A DNA stretch of 64,000 nucleotides from Phyllobacteriaceae bacterium (GTDB taxonomy: Bacteria > Pseudomonadota > Alphaproteobacteria > Rhizobiales > Rhizobiaceae), in the NCBI GenBank assembly GCA_002708825.1, contig PAPF01000034.1, positions 17,467 through 81,466 on the forward strand, in the 5' to 3' direction. The notes under the pieces were generated by a model. It had not been told where the DNA came from. It searched no databases and saw only the letters and a program-made list of their open reading frames with translations. Shown piece by piece: positions 35,271 through 45,912 of this stretch. Position 1 is the first letter of the stretch; the number at the start of each line of letters is the position of its first letter. Both the position numbers and the translations under genes were made by a program.

Positions 35271-36071
35271 TCAAGACAGCGATCGCAAGGCCGCCAGCAA
35301 TTGCCCGACCAGATGCGGGGACCCCGCCGCCATGCTGCCATGGCGGGGATTGCGCGTGGCCATGGGCGGTGTGGCGCCGTCCTGTCCGACCAGCGCGCCG
35401 CCGGCCTCGCGGAGCATCAGTTCGGCAGCCGCGATGTCCCAGTCATGGCTGTCGGGCCGGATGAACGTTCCATCCAGGCGGCCATCGGCGACCATGGCGA
35501 GACGATAGGCAAGCGAGGGCACATGGGCGAGCTTGCGCATGCGCTGGCGCACATCCCAGGGCAGGGCCCGCGTCATCCAGGCCGGGCCGCCGATCACCGG
35601 ATCGTCGCGCAGGGCGCTGACGGCCATGGGCCTGCCGTTCATGCGCGCGCCGCCCCCGGCGGTCGCCTCATACACCTCGCCCAGCGCCGGACAGTCGAGC
35701 ACGCCGGCAACCGGGCGGCCGTTCTCCACGATGGCGACGGAAACGCACCAGGTGTCGCGGCCATCGACGAAGGCGCGCGTGCCGTCGATCGGGTCGACGA
35801 CGAAGGTGCGGCGGGCATGGAGCCGCGAAAGGTCGTCGGCGGTTTCCTCGGACAGCCAGCCATGGTCCGGCCTTGCCGCCGTCAGGGTGTCACGCAGGAA
35901 ACGGTCCACGGCGAGGTCGGCCTCGGTGACGGGCGAATCGCCCACCTTCATCCACACCTCGGGGTCGCGGCGGAAATAACGCATCGCGATACGGCCGGCT
36001 TCCCCGGCGGCATCGCGCAGGAGCGCCAGGTCGGCGTCCAGTTCCAGCAGCTTTCCGTCACTCGCCGGCAA
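35271..36071 (-). CDS. CysQ-like 3'(2'),5'-bisphosphate nucleotidase / inositol monophosphatase family
   Basis: 266 residues. The Li+-sensitive phosphatase motifs are intact: SPVTEADLAVD (about 46-56), EE at 75-76, DPIDGTRAF (93-101) and WDIAAAELMLREAGG near 215-229. Family members dephosphorylate PAP from sulfate assimilation or inositol phosphates; the choice cannot be made from motifs. Its start overlaps the end of pmbA by 14 bases. Confidence 0.88.
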   Translation of the reverse strand: MPASDGKLLELDADLALLRDAAGEAGRIAMRYFRRDPEVWMKVGDSPVTEADLAVDRFLRDTLTAARPDHGWLSEETADDLSRLHARRTFVVDPIDGTRAFVDGRDTWCVSVAIVENGRPVAGVLDCPALGEVYEATAGGGARMNGRPMAVSALRDDPVIGGPAWMTRALPWDVRQRMRKLAHVPSLAYRLAMVADGRLDGTFIRPDSHDWDIAAAELMLREAGGALVGQDGATPPMATRNPRHGSMAAGSPHLVGQLLAALRSLS

Positions 36072-37404
36072 GCGTCATGCCCTCCACGAGCAGGGTCGGC
36101 GCGGCGGTGGAAAAACTCCGGTCGATGTCGTTTGCCGGCGTCATGGCCATGAACATGTCCTTGAGGTTCGACGCGATCGTGACCTCGGAGACCGGCCAGG
36201 CCAGTTCGCCGTTCTCGATCCAGAAGCCCGAGGCACCGCGCGAATAGTCACCGGTGACCATGTTGACGCCCTGGCCGATGACCTCGGTGACGTAGAAGCC
36301 GGATTTCAGCGATCCGATGAGACCCTGCGGCGTGGCGTCGCCGGGTTCTATGGCAAGATTGGTGGATGTGGGCGAGACGGAGGACGCGGACCGGGCGCCG
36401 CGCCCGTTCGTCACCAGTCCCAGTTCGCGCGCGGCAACCGAGGCCAGGAACCAGTGGCGCAGCACGCCTTTTTCCACCATGACCAGCGGTTCGCCGGCCA
36501 CGCCTTCCCCGTCGAAGGGGCGCGAGGCCGGGCCGCGCACCCGCCGCGGCTCATCCGTCAGCGTGATGGCGGCAGAGGCCACAGGCAGGCCCATGCGGTC
36601 GCGCAGGAAGGAGGTCTTCCGGGCGACGGCGGCACCGTTGATGGCGGCCGCCAGCGAGCCGGCCAGCCCGCGCGCAACACGCGGATCAAAGACGACCGTG
36701 ACCGGCCCGGTCTTTGCCTTTCGCGGACCGAGGCGGCGCACCGCGCGCTCCCCTGCCCGGCGGCCGATCTCCTCCGGCGCTTCGAGGTCGGCGAAATGCT
36801 GGCGCGAGGAGAAGTCGTAGTCCCGCTCCATGGCGCTGCCCTCACCGGCCAGCACCGAAACGGAACGGGAAAACCGGCTCGACTGGTAGCTGCCCAGAAA
36901 TCCGTGCGACGTGGCGAGCACCAGGCCGCCGAAACCGGCCGAAACGCCGGCGCCCAGCGAGTTCGTCACGCCGGGAACCGCCATGGCCGCCTCTTCCATG
37001 GCGAGCGCGGTTTCGGTCATGCTTTCCGGCGCCGGTTCGGCCGGATCGAACAGGTCGAGATCGGGGATGTCGCGCGCAAGCAGGTCAGGGTCGGCGAGGC
37101 CGGCAAAGGGGTCCTCGGGCGACGCCTTGGCCATTGCCACGGCGCGTTCGGCCAGGCGGGCGGGGTCGTAGCCCGTCGTGGCGGACACACTGGCCACACG
37201 CCGTCCGCAAAAGACGCGCAGCGACACGTCATCGCTTGCCGAGGATTCGGTGTTCTCCACCTTGCCGAGCCGCACCGAAACCGAGGTTGAGCCCCCGCGC
37301 ACCACAACGGCATCGGCGGCATCGGCGCCGGCTTTCATCGCGGCATCCACCAGCGCCTGGACGCGCGTTTCGAGTTCGGGCATACCGCCCGCGGACTGTC
37401 CCAT
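36058..37404 (-). CDS. pmbA: PmbA/TldE-like subunit of the TldD-TldE protease
   Basis: 448 residues. It lacks the HExxxH zinc motif of TldD, which identifies it as the PmbA/TldE partner. Typical segments include GRGARSASSVSPTSTNL and GDYSRGASGFWIENGE. The complex degrades unstructured peptides. Start at 37404 is supported by AAGGGAAG; in-frame ATGs at 37434 and 37383 have less support. TldD itself is not in the window. Confidence 0.88.
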   Translation of the reverse strand: MGQSAGGMPELETRVQALVDAAMKAGADAADAVVVRGGSTSVSVRLGKVENTESSASDDVSLRVFCGRRVASVSATTGYDPARLAERAVAMAKASPEDPFAGLADPDLLARDIPDLDLFDPAEPAPESMTETALAMEEAAMAVPGVTNSLGAGVSAGFGGLVLATSHGFLGSYQSSRFSRSVSVLAGEGSAMERDYDFSSRQHFADLEAPEEIGRRAGERAVRRLGPRKAKTGPVTVVFDPRVARGLAGSLAAAINGAAVARKTSFLRDRMGLPVASAAITLTDEPRRVRGPASRPFDGEGVAGEPLVMVEKGVLRHWFLASVAARELGLVTNGRGARSASSVSPTSTNLAIEPGDATPQGLIGSLKSGFYVTEVIGQGVNMVTGDYSRGASGFWIENGELAWPVSEVTIASNLKDMFMAMTPANDIDRSFSTAAPTLLVEGMTLAGE

Positions 37405-37541
37405 GGTCTTCCCTTGCTTCGGCGGTGCTGACACGGCTGCGGGGAAACCCGGCCAGCCTTTTCAAGTTTCCTGTTTCATCTATTGGCGCGGCCTGCAACA
37501 ATCAATGGCGCCGGGGCAATCAAGGGAATCCAGACCAGACG

Positions 37542-39383
37542 ATGGCCACAGAATCGACCTCGCTTTTCGCTGAAGCCCTGCTGCTGCTGGGAGGCGCCGT
37601 GATCGCCGCGCCGGTGTTCAAGCGGATCGGACTGGGCACCGTGCTCGGCTACCTGGCAGCGGGCATCATCATCGGGCCGATCGCCCGGCTGATCGCGGAT
37701 GCGGAAGAAATCCTCCACGTCGCGGAACTGGGTGTCGTCTTCCTGTTGTTCATCATCGGACTCGAGCTGAAACCGGCGCGGCTGTGGGCCATGCGGCGCG
37801 CCATCTTCGGTCTTGGCCTGGCGCAGGTGCTGGGCGCCGGCATGGCCATTTACGGTCTCCTGTCGCTGGCGGGAACGCTGTCGGCCAATGGCGCGCTGAT
37901 CGCCGGATTCGGCCTGGCGCTGTCGTCCACCGCCTTCGCGCTGCAGCTTCTGGAGGATGATGGCGCCACCAATACGCGCTGGGGACAGACAGCCTTTTCC
38001 ATCCTCCTGTTCCAGGACCTGGCCATCGTGCCCCTGCTGGCGCTTGCCTCCATCCTGGCACCCTATGCGCCCGACGCGCCGGGCAATGTGTGGATGGACG
38101 CGGGCATCGCCGTCGCGGCGGTGGCCGGGGTGATCCTGGCCGGGCGCTACCTGCTCAATCCGGCCTTCCGGTTCATCGGGAATACCGGCGCGCGCGAGGT
38201 GATGATCGCGGCGGCGCTGTTCGTGGTGATCGGATCGGGGATGCTGCTGCAATGGGCGGGGCTTTCCATGGCCATGGGCGCCTTCCTGGCCGGCGTGATG
38301 CTGGCCGAATCGAGCTACCGGCACGAACTCGAGGCCGACATCGAGCCGTTCCGCGGCCTGCTGCTCGGACTGTTCTTCATCGCGGTCGGATTGTCGGTGG
38401 ACCTGGCGGTCATCCGGGACAACCTGTTCCTCATCGCCGGGTCAACACTCGGCCTGCTCGCGCTGAAAGCGGCCATCAACTACCTGCTCTGCCGTGTCTT
38501 CGGCTCCGACCACAATGACGCGGTGCGCGTGGCGCTGCTCATCCCGCAGGGCGGCGAATTCGGCTTCGTGCTGTTTTCCATCGCCGCGACGAGCGGGCTT
38601 TTCACCAGTTCCACCGCATCGATCCTGATCGCCATCGTCACCCTTTCCATGGCGCTGACCCCGGTCTCCATGATGATGGCGCAGCGCCTGGTGCACACCG
38701 CCGAGGCGGAGGAGATGGACGAGGATTTCGACGGCGCCGGCGCCGACGTGCTGATGGTCGGCTTTTCGCGTTTCGGCCAGATTGCCTCGCAGATGCTGCT
38801 GGCCAGCGGCCGGGACGTGACCATCATCGACCATTCGGCCGACCGGGTGCGGGCGGCGCAAAAATTCGGCTTCCGCATCTATTTCGGTGACGGCACACGC
38901 AAGGACGTGCTGGAAGCGGCCGGCATCCGCCGCGCCAAGATCGTGGCTGTCTGCACGCACAAGCGCGAGATCACCGACCGGATCATCGACCTGATCCAGT
39001 CGGAATATCCCAATGCCAAGATCTTTGCCCGGGCCTATGACCGCACGCACACGCTGGCGCTGCGGGCCCGCGGGGTCGACTACGAGGCGCGCGAAACCTT
39101 CGAGTCCGGCCTGCTGTTCGGCCGCAGGACCATCGAGGCGCTTGGCGTGGACGAGAGCCGAGCGCTGGAGATCCAGGACGATGTGCGCAAGCGCGACGAG
39201 GAGCGTCTCGCCATCCAGCAGGTCGAGGGCATCTACGCGGGCCGTGACAAGCTGCATACGCGGCCGGTCTCGCCGGAACCGCTGATCAAGCCGGCCCGGG
39301 AAGGCCGGCGGCTCGACGACGACCCGGAAGGCCGCGACCCCGAGAAGCCCGCCGATCCGCATTCCATCGGCGCCAACGCCTGA
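37542..39383 (+). CDS. Kef-type monovalent cation:proton antiporter
   Basis: 613 residues: about 12 membrane segments (1-385; GLELKP and FGLALSSTAFALQ segments) followed by a Rossmann TrkA-N domain (from about 400, MVGFSRFGQIASQ) and an acidic/basic tail. This is the KefB/KefC architecture (CPA2 family): K+ efflux in exchange for protons. KefC is glutathione-gated in E. coli; whether that applies here is unknown. Divergent from pmbA. Start placed at 37542 because earlier frame lies inside pmbA on the other strand. Confidence 0.9.
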   Translation: MATESTSLFAEALLLLGGAVIAAPVFKRIGLGTVLGYLAAGIIIGPIARLIADAEEILHVAELGVVFLLFIIGLELKPARLWAMRRAIFGLGLAQVLGAGMAIYGLLSLAGTLSANGALIAGFGLALSSTAFALQLLEDDGATNTRWGQTAFSILLFQDLAIVPLLALASILAPYAPDAPGNVWMDAGIAVAAVAGVILAGRYLLNPAFRFIGNTGAREVMIAAALFVVIGSGMLLQWAGLSMAMGAFLAGVMLAESSYRHELEADIEPFRGLLLGLFFIAVGLSVDLAVIRDNLFLIAGSTLGLLALKAAINYLLCRVFGSDHNDAVRVALLIPQGGEFGFVLFSIAATSGLFTSSTASILIAIVTLSMALTPVSMMMAQRLVHTAEAEEMDEDFDGAGADVLMVGFSRFGQIASQMLLASGRDVTIIDHSADRVRAAQKFGFRIYFGDGTRKDVLEAAGIRRAKIVAVCTHKREITDRIIDLIQSEYPNAKIFARAYDRTHTLALRARGVDYEARETFESGLLFGRRTIEALGVDESRALEIQDDVRKRDEERLAIQQVEGIYAGRDKLHTRPVSPEPLIKPAREGRRLDDDPEGRDPEKPADPHSIGANA

Positions 39384-39395
39384 CGCCTGGCCGGC

Positions 39396-40358
39396 TCAAG
39401 CCGGTTCGGCTTCCGGCGGCTCGGACTGCGCTTCCTGCAACCTGGCGCGGCCGGCCAGTTGCGGCAGTTTCTCGATGAGGGCTTCGCGCACCTGGGTTCG
39501 AACGGGCTCGGTGACATTCAGAACCTGACGTATCTTCAGGAAATCCAGAACGCGGAACCGGGAGACCGGCGGACGGATCATGATGGCCGGGGGATGGGCC
39601 TTCTGGCGCGTGGCGATGATGGACTGCATCATGAGCTGCGTGGCGCCGAACATGAAGTCGATGGAGGACGGGTTGCCGCCGGTCTCCTCCGGCCCTCCGA
39701 CGACATCGATGGCGATGACCATGTCAACACTGTCACCGAACACGTCAAAGGGAAGCGGATTGTAGATGCCGCCATCGATCAGCGTCATCCCGTCCCGCTT
39801 GACGGGCCGGAAGACAGCGGGAATGGCCGCCGAGGCGGCGACCGCGTTGCGCAGGTCGCCCTTCGTGAAAAGGCACAGCTTGTGGCCGAAATAGTCCGTC
39901 GCCGTGACCGTCAGGGGGATTTCCAAGTCCTCGAAACGATGCGGGATGTCATCCGGCAGGAAGGCCTTCAGGATGCTCTCGACGTTGAATTGCGAAAAGC
40001 GGATGCCGGTTTCCATCATGGCGCCAAGGCTGGCCGGACGGGCCCGCCAGAGGCGTGCGACCGCCTCGCCGCGATCGGCGAGGACGGCAAGGGCGTGCGC
40101 CTCGATTTCCTCTCCGGTCATTCCGGCCGCCATGGCCGCGCCCATGATGGCTCCGATGGAAGAGCCCGAAATCGCCGCCGGACGGATGCCCAGGGCATCC
40201 AGTTCCCTGATCACGTGAATATGGGCCAGCCCCCGCGCGCCACCACCGCCAAAGGCGACGCCGATGCGCGGCAGGACCGGAGTCGTTCCGGATTGACTCC
40301 CGTCCCGCGGCCGCGCCGCAGCGGCCTTCTTTCCGCCCGCCCGCTTTTTCCCCGCCAT
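39396..40358 (-). CDS. Patatin-like phospholipase (RssA type)
   Basis: 320 residues. Patatin features are complete: oxyanion GGGGARGLAH (about 34-43), nucleophile GSSIG (near 64-68) and the D of DGGIYNPLP. Cytoplasmic, with a basic N-terminus. It follows the M16 pair by seven bases, so it is probably in that operon. Lipid substrate unknown. Convergent with the Kef gene. Confidence 0.88.
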   Translation of the reverse strand: MAGKKRAGGKKAAAARPRDGSQSGTTPVLPRIGVAFGGGGARGLAHIHVIRELDALGIRPAAISGSSIGAIMGAAMAAGMTGEEIEAHALAVLADRGEAVARLWRARPASLGAMMETGIRFSQFNVESILKAFLPDDIPHRFEDLEIPLTVTATDYFGHKLCLFTKGDLRNAVAASAAIPAVFRPVKRDGMTLIDGGIYNPLPFDVFGDSVDMVIAIDVVGGPEETGGNPSSIDFMFGATQLMMQSIIATRQKAHPPAIMIRPPVSRFRVLDFLKIRQVLNVTEPVRTQVREALIEKLPQLAGRARLQEAQSEPPEAEPA

Positions 40359-40365
40359 GACCGCC

Positions 40366-41742
40366 TCACCCGTCCCTGGCGGGTTCGTCCGGGGATCCGG
40401 CGATTGCGCCTTCCGGACCGACGAGCATGATGGCGGGTTCGGGCGTCAGCAGCTTGCGGGCCTGTTCGCGGACCTCGTCAAGCGTGACCCCATTGATGTG
40501 CCCGGCACGGCTGCTGATGTAATCGATGCCCAGGTTCTCCTGCTGGATGCCGACAAGGGTGCGCGCGATGTCACGCGAATTGTCGAAATTGGCGATCGGG
40601 TAGGAGCCGATGATGTATTTCTTGGCCGATTCCAGTTCGGCTGGCGTGGGGCCTTCCTCGACCATCTTGCGCACCTCTTCGAGGATCACGTCGAGCGTCT
40701 CCTGGGCCCGGTCGGAACGGGTTGCCGTTGATATCTGCAGTTCGGCGGAATAGTCGCGCGGGGACAGCCAGGCGCCGACGCCATAGGCAAGGCCGCGCTT
40801 CTCGCGCACCTCGTCATAAAGGCGCGAGGAGAAAGTGCCGCCACCCAGGATATGGGTCATGACATAGGCCGCGTAGAAATCGGGATTGTCGCGCTTGACG
40901 CCCGGATAGGCCAGGCGGATCGACGTCTGCGGAAGATCATAGGTCACTTCCATCCGCTGCCCGAATTTCGGGTCGGCGGGACCGACCGGCTTCTGGTCGG
41001 CTTTCGCCGGAAGGCCGCCGAACAGCTGGTCCAGCTCGGTCTTCAGCGTCTCGGCATCAATGGCGCCGACGACACCGACGAAAAGGTTGTCGCGGGCAAA
41101 CTGGGCCTCGTGGAACGCCTTCAGGTCCTGGGGCGTGATGGCGCGCAGGGACTCCACCGTCCCGTCGCTGCGCCTTGCATAGGGATGCTCGCCATAAATT
41201 CCCTTGTTCCATTCAATCGCGGCGATAGTGCGCGGATCCCGTTCATCCGCCTGGATGCCGGAGACGATCTGCTCGCGGATGCGGTTCACCGGTCCGGGAT
41301 CGAATCGCGGCTCGGTGATGGCAAGACGCAGCAGGTCGAGTGCCTCGTCCCTGTTCTCGGCCAGCATCCGCATGGAGCCGGTAATGCTGTCGGGGCTCTG
41401 GGAGAAACTCATCTCCGCGCCCACCTCGTCCAGTTTCTCCTGGAAGGCGTCGCTGTCCAGGTCGCCGGCCCCCTCGTCAAAAAGGCCGGTGATGAGATTG
41501 GCCATGCCGGCCTTGCCTTCCGGATCCTGCGTGGACCCGCCCTCGAAGGCCATCTGGATGGTCACGATGGGAACGGTGTAATCCTCGACCAGCCAGGCCT
41601 TGATGCCTGCGTCGGAGACCACTTCCTGGATTTTCATTTCCGCCTTCGCCGGCAGCGTGGCCAGGGCAAGCGTCAGGACCGCGGCGGCCAGGCCAGCGGC
41701 GATCCGGGCAGGAGCAAGGTTGCGCATCGTCATTTTCCTCAT
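40366..41742 (-). CDS. M16-family peptidase homologue lacking the zinc motif
   Basis: 458 residues with a Sec signal (LATLPAKAE). It has both M16 domains, but where active subunits have HxxEH it reads [16 protein letters not shown], so it cannot bind catalytic zinc. Such proteins carry the R/Y pair that binds substrate and form heterodimers with an active partner, encoded just upstream with a four-base overlap. Periplasmic. Start at 41742 set by that overlap. Confidence 0.9.
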   Translation of the reverse strand: MRKMTMRNLAPARIAAGLAAAVLTLALATLPAKAEMKIQEVVSDAGIKAWLVEDYTVPIVTIQMAFEGGSTQDPEGKAGMANLITGLFDEGAGDLDSDAFQEKLDEVGAEMSFSQSPDSITGSMRMLAENRDEALDLLRLAITEPRFDPGPVNRIREQIVSGIQADERDPRTIAAIEWNKGIYGEHPYARRSDGTVESLRAITPQDLKAFHEAQFARDNLFVGVVGAIDAETLKTELDQLFGGLPAKADQKPVGPADPKFGQRMEVTYDLPQTSIRLAYPGVKRDNPDFYAAYVMTHILGGGTFSSRLYDEVREKRGLAYGVGAWLSPRDYSAELQISTATRSDRAQETLDVILEEVRKMVEEGPTPAELESAKKYIIGSYPIANFDNSRDIARTLVGIQQENLGIDYISSRAGHINGVTLDEVREQARKLLTPEPAIMLVGPEGAIAGSPDEPARDG

Positions 41743-43097
41743 GACCGTGTCTCCCGTTCCGGCAGAAGCAGCCCGGTGACGGACCGGGAGTTGTCGAGCC
41801 AGCGGCGGGCGGCGTCGCGGACCTGGTCGGGCGTTACCTGCCGGATGCGGTCGGTCCATGTCTCGATATCCTCCACCGTTCCGCCCGTGGTCAGGACCGA
41901 GCCATACATGCGGGCCATGCCCGACTGGTCGTCGCGCGAGAAGATCATCTGGCGGATGAAGCGGTTGCGGGCCTTCTCCAGTTCATCCCCGGTCACGCCA
42001 TCGCTTTCAATCCGGGCGATCTCCGCGAGGATGGCGTCCTGGAGTTCCTCGACATCCGTCTCGCCGCGCGGCGTGCCATAGGCCACGAAGCGGCTGTCAT
42101 CGAGCGCGGTGCCCTGGTACCAGGCGCCGACGCTGGCGGCCATGCCGCGCTTGACGACGAGTTCCTGATAGAGCCTGGAGCGGGTTCCGCCGCCCAGGAT
42201 CTCCGCCAGCAGATCGAGCGCCTCGGCCTCAAGCCCGTCGTCGGTGTTGTAGGACGGGACGACCCAGTTGACCTGGTAGCTGGGGACGGTGACGCGCGGA
42301 TCGCGCATCGTCACCACGCGGGCGGTATTCTGCTCCGGCTCCTGCGGACGGATACGCGGCGGAAGGTCCGGTCCGCGCGGCACCTGGCCATAGGTCTCCT
42401 CGGCCAGCGCGCGCACTTCGTCCGACGTCACGTCGCCGGCGACCACGAGGACGGCATTGTTCGGCGCATAATAGCGCGTGTAGAACTCGATCGCGTCGGC
42501 CCGGTTGAGCTTCTCGATCTCCTGCTGCCAGCCGATGACCGGAATGCGGTAGGGGTGGTTCTGGTAGAGCGTGGCGTCGATCTCCTCGGAAAGCAGCGAC
42601 GACGGATTGTTGTCGACCCGCATGGCGCGCTCTTCCAGGATGACATTGCGCTCCGGCCCGATCACCTCGTCGGTCAGGATGAGATTGTGCATCCGGTCGG
42701 CCTCGAAGGCCATCATGGTGCCGAGGGCCTCCGGGGCCACCTTCTGGAAATAGGCCGTGTAGTCGTCCGACGTGAAGGCGTTTTCCTGCCCGCCGATTTC
42801 CGAGACGGCGCGGGAGAAGGCGCCCGGCGGTTGGTTGCTGGTGCCCTTGAACATGAGATGCTCGAAGAAATGGGCGATGCCGGACTTGCCGGGCGCCTCG
42901 TCGGCGCTGCCGGTCTTGTACCAGAGCATGTGCGTAACCACGGGTGCGCGATGATCCGGGATCACCACGACCTCCAGGCCATTGTCGAGCATGAAACGGG
43001 AAATATCGGACGTGCCGTCTGCCGCATTGGCCGGCGCGGCTGTCAGAAGGGCGGTGCCGGCAAGCGCCGCGAGCATGGTTTTGCGAATGACCGCCAT
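41739..43097 (-). CDS. M16-family zinc peptidase, catalytic subunit
   Basis: 452 residues with signal peptide ending near ANAAD. Zinc site H76-F-F-E79-H80 ([11 protein letters not shown]) is intact, and a downstream glutamate in the [13 protein letters not shown] / AFEADRM region completes it. With the following inactive homologue it makes a periplasmic heterodimer like mitochondrial processing peptidase or the bacterial pair from Sphingomonas. Start follows GGGAGAAA. Confidence 0.92.
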   Translation of the reverse strand: MAVIRKTMLAALAGTALLTAAPANAADGTSDISRFMLDNGLEVVVIPDHRAPVVTHMLWYKTGSADEAPGKSGIAHFFEHLMFKGTSNQPPGAFSRAVSEIGGQENAFTSDDYTAYFQKVAPEALGTMMAFEADRMHNLILTDEVIGPERNVILEERAMRVDNNPSSLLSEEIDATLYQNHPYRIPVIGWQQEIEKLNRADAIEFYTRYYAPNNAVLVVAGDVTSDEVRALAEETYGQVPRGPDLPPRIRPQEPEQNTARVVTMRDPRVTVPSYQVNWVVPSYNTDDGLEAEALDLLAEILGGGTRSRLYQELVVKRGMAASVGAWYQGTALDDSRFVAYGTPRGETDVEELQDAILAEIARIESDGVTGDELEKARNRFIRQMIFSRDDQSGMARMYGSVLTTGGTVEDIETWTDRIRQVTPDQVRDAARRWLDNSRSVTGLLLPERETRS

Positions 43098-43206
43098 GGC
43101 TGGCTTTTCTCCCTGTGGCCGTTCGGATTGGCGAAGTTGTGCATCAAGATAGGGCCAAGTGAAGGCACAAGAAATGCGCGGCAGATGAAATCTTCGTAAT
43201 GAAAGG

Positions 43207-43770
43207 TCAGGCGGGCGTGCCGGACAGACGCAGGAACCGCATCACGGTATCGCCCCAGCGGCGCTCGTCGACAAGGTCGAAGCCCGGCCATTCCAGCGGT
43301 GCGCCGGCGGCTTCCTCGACGATGCACAGGGCGTCGGGCACAAGCCAGCCACCGGTTCGCGCGGCTTCCAAAGCAAGGGTGGCCAGACCCTTGCCATAGG
43401 GAGGATCGGCGAACATCAGCGAAAAGGGCTGCATGGTGCCGACAGCGCCCAGCGTGGTGGCGTCGCGGCGGAAGATGCGCGCCACGCCCTGGAGGCCGAG
43501 CGTCTCGATATTCGTGCGCAGCAAGGCCCTGCCTTCCGCCGACTGTTCCACGAAGAGCGCGAAGGCAGCCCCGCGTGACAGGGCTTCGAGGCCCAGCGCG
43601 CCGGTTCCGGAAAAGAGATCGAGCACGCGGGCGCCGTCGAGGACGTCGCCATCACCGTGGGCGATGATGTTGAACAGGGCCTCGCGGGTGCGGTCCGTGG
43701 TCGGGCGTATGGCGCTGGACCTGGGCGCGGCAAGCACCCTGCCCTTCAGCCGCCCGCCGCCGATGCGCAT
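43207..43770 (-). CDS. rsmD: RsmD, 16S rRNA (guanine966-N2)-methyltransferase
   Basis: 187 residues. SAM-binding [13 protein letters not shown] (51-63) and catalytic DPPYGKG (near 126) are present with the N-terminal [11 protein letters not shown] characteristic of RsmD. It methylates G966 in the small subunit. It lies ten bases after the RluB gene, a common pairing of rRNA modification enzymes. Confidence 0.93.
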   Translation of the reverse strand: MRIGGGRLKGRVLAAPRSSAIRPTTDRTREALFNIIAHGDGDVLDGARVLDLFSGTGALGLEALSRGAAFALFVEQSAEGRALLRTNIETLGLQGVARIFRRDATTLGAVGTMQPFSLMFADPPYGKGLATLALEAARTGGWLVPDALCIVEEAAGAPLEWPGFDLVDERRWGDTVMRFLRLSGTPA

Positions 43771-43780
43771 GGATCAACCC

Positions 43781-45364
43781 TCATTGCCGCCCCTTGGGCC
43801 CGCCCCTGGAGCCGCCACCTGGCCCGCCTTTGGGTCCACTGCGCGGCTTGCCGGCGGGACGGCCCGATGGCTTGCCCCCCGGCTTTCCTGCCGGACGCCC
43901 GCCTTCAGGCCGGCGCTCGCGCGCCGGACCACGGGGGCCGGCATCGCGCGGGCCGGCACCGCGTCCCTTTTCCTCGCGGCCGCCTTCACGCGCGGGCCCG
44001 TAACCGCTCTTGCCAGCCGGTTTTCCGCCGGGCTTCTTGCTCCCGGATGCCGGGCGGGCGCCCGGCGCGCGCCAGACATGGGCGCCGCGCGCCTCCTCGC
44101 CAAACTTGTTTTCCCGGGGCCGGTCGCCGCCCTCGCGCGCACCGGACCTCTCGCCGGCGTTGCGCTCGTCGCGGCTCCTGTGCGGGCGGTCGCCCTCCTC
44201 GAAGCGGCGCGGGCGGCGATCGTCGCGATCCTCACGCGGGCGGCGGGGGCGTTCGCCGTCCTCATCGCGACGGGGACCCGACTGGAACCGGCCACGGCGG
44301 CGGATCAGGCCGCCTTCCTCCTCGCGGGGTTCCTCGCGCCGGGGACGCGTCTGCAGCCGGTCCAGTGCCTCGGCACGGCGGTCCTCGCGGTCCCGGCGCG
44401 GCGGTCTGGCGGCCGGGCTGCGTTCGGGCTCCTCGCCCTTGCGGACCGGCTTGTTGGAAAACTCGTTGATGACGGGCGCCTCGAAATTGGCGCCGGCCTC
44501 CTCGATCAGCGTCTCGCCAAGCTGGTCGCGCAGCGCGCGTCCGCGAATCTCGCGCACCGCACCTTCTGGAAGGTCACCCAACTGGAAAGGACCGTAGGAC
44601 ACCCGGATCAGGCGCGTCACCTCAAGGCCGAGCGCACCCATCACGTTCTTGACCTCGCGGTTCTTGCCCTCCCGGAAGGAGATCGTCAGCCATGAGTTCG
44701 AGCCCTGCTGGCGGTCCAGGACGGCATCCATGGCGCCATAGAATACGCCGTCGACCGCAATGCCGTGCTTCAGGTCGTCCAGCCGCGTCTCGTCGACCTC
44801 GCCGTGGACGCGCACACGGTAGCGCCGCAGCCATCCCGTGGCCGGCAGTTCCAGCACGCGGGCAAGTCCGCCGTCATTGGTGAGCAGCAGCAGGCCCTCG
44901 GTGTTGATGTCCAGCCTGCCGACGGAGACGACGCGCGGCATGCCTTCGGGCAAGGACTCGAAGACAGTCGGGCGGCCCTCAGGGTCGCGATTGGTGGTCA
45001 CGAGGCCGGCCGGCTTGTTGAACAGCCAGAGACGCGTGCGTTCGATTTCCGGGATCGGATTGCCGTCGATCGCGATGCGGTCCTGGTGCGTGACGTTCAG
45101 GGCCGGGCTGTCGATGACCTTGCCATTGACCGAGATGCGGCCGTCGGCGATCAGGCCTTCCGCCTCGCGGCGCGACGAGACACCGGCGCGGGCCAGCCGC
45201 TTGGCGATCCGCTCGCCCGCGGGCGGGGCTTCCGGCGGGGCCTCGCGGTCGAACCGCCGCGCCGGCCTGCCGCCCGGCCGCGCATGGCCCGTGCCCGCTG
45301 TCTTCTGCCGGTCGCCGAACGGCTTTCGCGGTCCGCGGGGCTTGTCTTTCCTGTCGTCGCTCAT
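43781..45364 (-). CDS. rluB: RluB-like pseudouridine synthase with long basic C-terminal tail
   Basis: 527 residues. S4 RNA-binding domain (about 50-100), then RsuA-family catalytic core with [10 protein letters not shown] (catalytic D152). RluB modifies 23S rRNA near position 2605. The core ends near residue 290; the remaining ~235 residues are low-complexity, rich in Arg, Pro, Gly and Lys with [13 protein letters not shown] repeats, presumably disordered and RNA-binding. Start at 45364, where earlier frame reads into the tadA promoter gap. Confidence 0.88.
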   Translation of the reverse strand: MSDDRKDKPRGPRKPFGDRQKTAGTGHARPGGRPARRFDREAPPEAPPAGERIAKRLARAGVSSRREAEGLIADGRISVNGKVIDSPALNVTHQDRIAIDGNPIPEIERTRLWLFNKPAGLVTTNRDPEGRPTVFESLPEGMPRVVSVGRLDINTEGLLLLTNDGGLARVLELPATGWLRRYRVRVHGEVDETRLDDLKHGIAVDGVFYGAMDAVLDRQQGSNSWLTISFREGKNREVKNVMGALGLEVTRLIRVSYGPFQLGDLPEGAVREIRGRALRDQLGETLIEEAGANFEAPVINEFSNKPVRKGEEPERSPAARPPRRDREDRRAEALDRLQTRPRREEPREEEGGLIRRRGRFQSGPRRDEDGERPRRPREDRDDRRPRRFEEGDRPHRSRDERNAGERSGAREGGDRPRENKFGEEARGAHVWRAPGARPASGSKKPGGKPAGKSGYGPAREGGREEKGRGAGPRDAGPRGPARERRPEGGRPAGKPGGKPSGRPAGKPRSGPKGGPGGGSRGGPKGRQ

Positions 45365-45429
45365 CTGGTCATTCTCTCGTGGTGGGGCTACGTAGCAAAC
45401 ACTGAAACGTCTTGCGAGTGAAAACAGGC

Positions 45430-45894
45430 ATGGCCGGACCGACGGGAACCGTTGCCGCACCGATGGAAATCGCGCTGGAGGAGGCCCGCGCCGCGGCTGC
45501 CCGTGGCGAGGTGCCTGTCGGCGCGGTCATCGTGCGGGACGGCACGGTCATCGCGCGGGCCGGCAACCGGACCCGCGAACTCAACGACCCGACCGCCCAT
45601 GCGGAAATGCTCGTCATCCGTGAGGCCTGCCACGCGCTCGGCCAGGAGCGGCTTTCCGGCCTCGATCTCTACGTCACGCTTGAACCATGCACCATGTGCG
45701 CCGGTGCCATATCCTTCGCGCGGCTCAGGCGGCTCTACTACGGCGCGGACGATCCGAAAGGCGGGGCGGTGGCCAGCGGCGCCCGCTTCTTCGGCCAGCC
45801 GACCTGTCATCATGCGCCCGATGTTTATGCCGGATTGAGCGAGCGCGAGGCCGCGCGCCTGCTCAAGACGTTCTTCGCAGACCGGCGAAGCTGA
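45430..45894 (+). CDS. tadA: TadA, tRNA-specific adenosine deaminase
   Basis: 154 residues. Zinc deaminase motif H57-A-E59 and PC-x2-C (C87, C90 in EPCTMCAG) are intact. It converts A34 to inosine in tRNA-Arg(ACG). Start uncertain: ATG at 45430 gives a normal length; GTG at 45418 and TTG at 45412 are in frame. Divergent from rluB. Confidence 0.92.
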   Translation: MAGPTGTVAAPMEIALEEARAAAARGEVPVGAVIVRDGTVIARAGNRTRELNDPTAHAEMLVIREACHALGQERLSGLDLYVTLEPCTMCAGAISFARLRRLYYGADDPKGGAVASGARFFGQPTCHHAPDVYAGLSEREAARLLKTFFADRRS

Positions 45895-45912
45895 CGCCGC
45901 CGGTCCGGCTCC

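Noticed and set aside
36714..37541. N-terminal extension of the Kef antiporter frame
   Set aside because: Lies antisense to pmbA and encodes low-complexity Arg/Pro sequence; the antiporter starts normally at 37542.
39384..39420. Hairpin CCGGCT/AGCCGG between the Kef and patatin genes as terminator
   Set aside because: Short stem overlapping the patatin coding end and no T-run.
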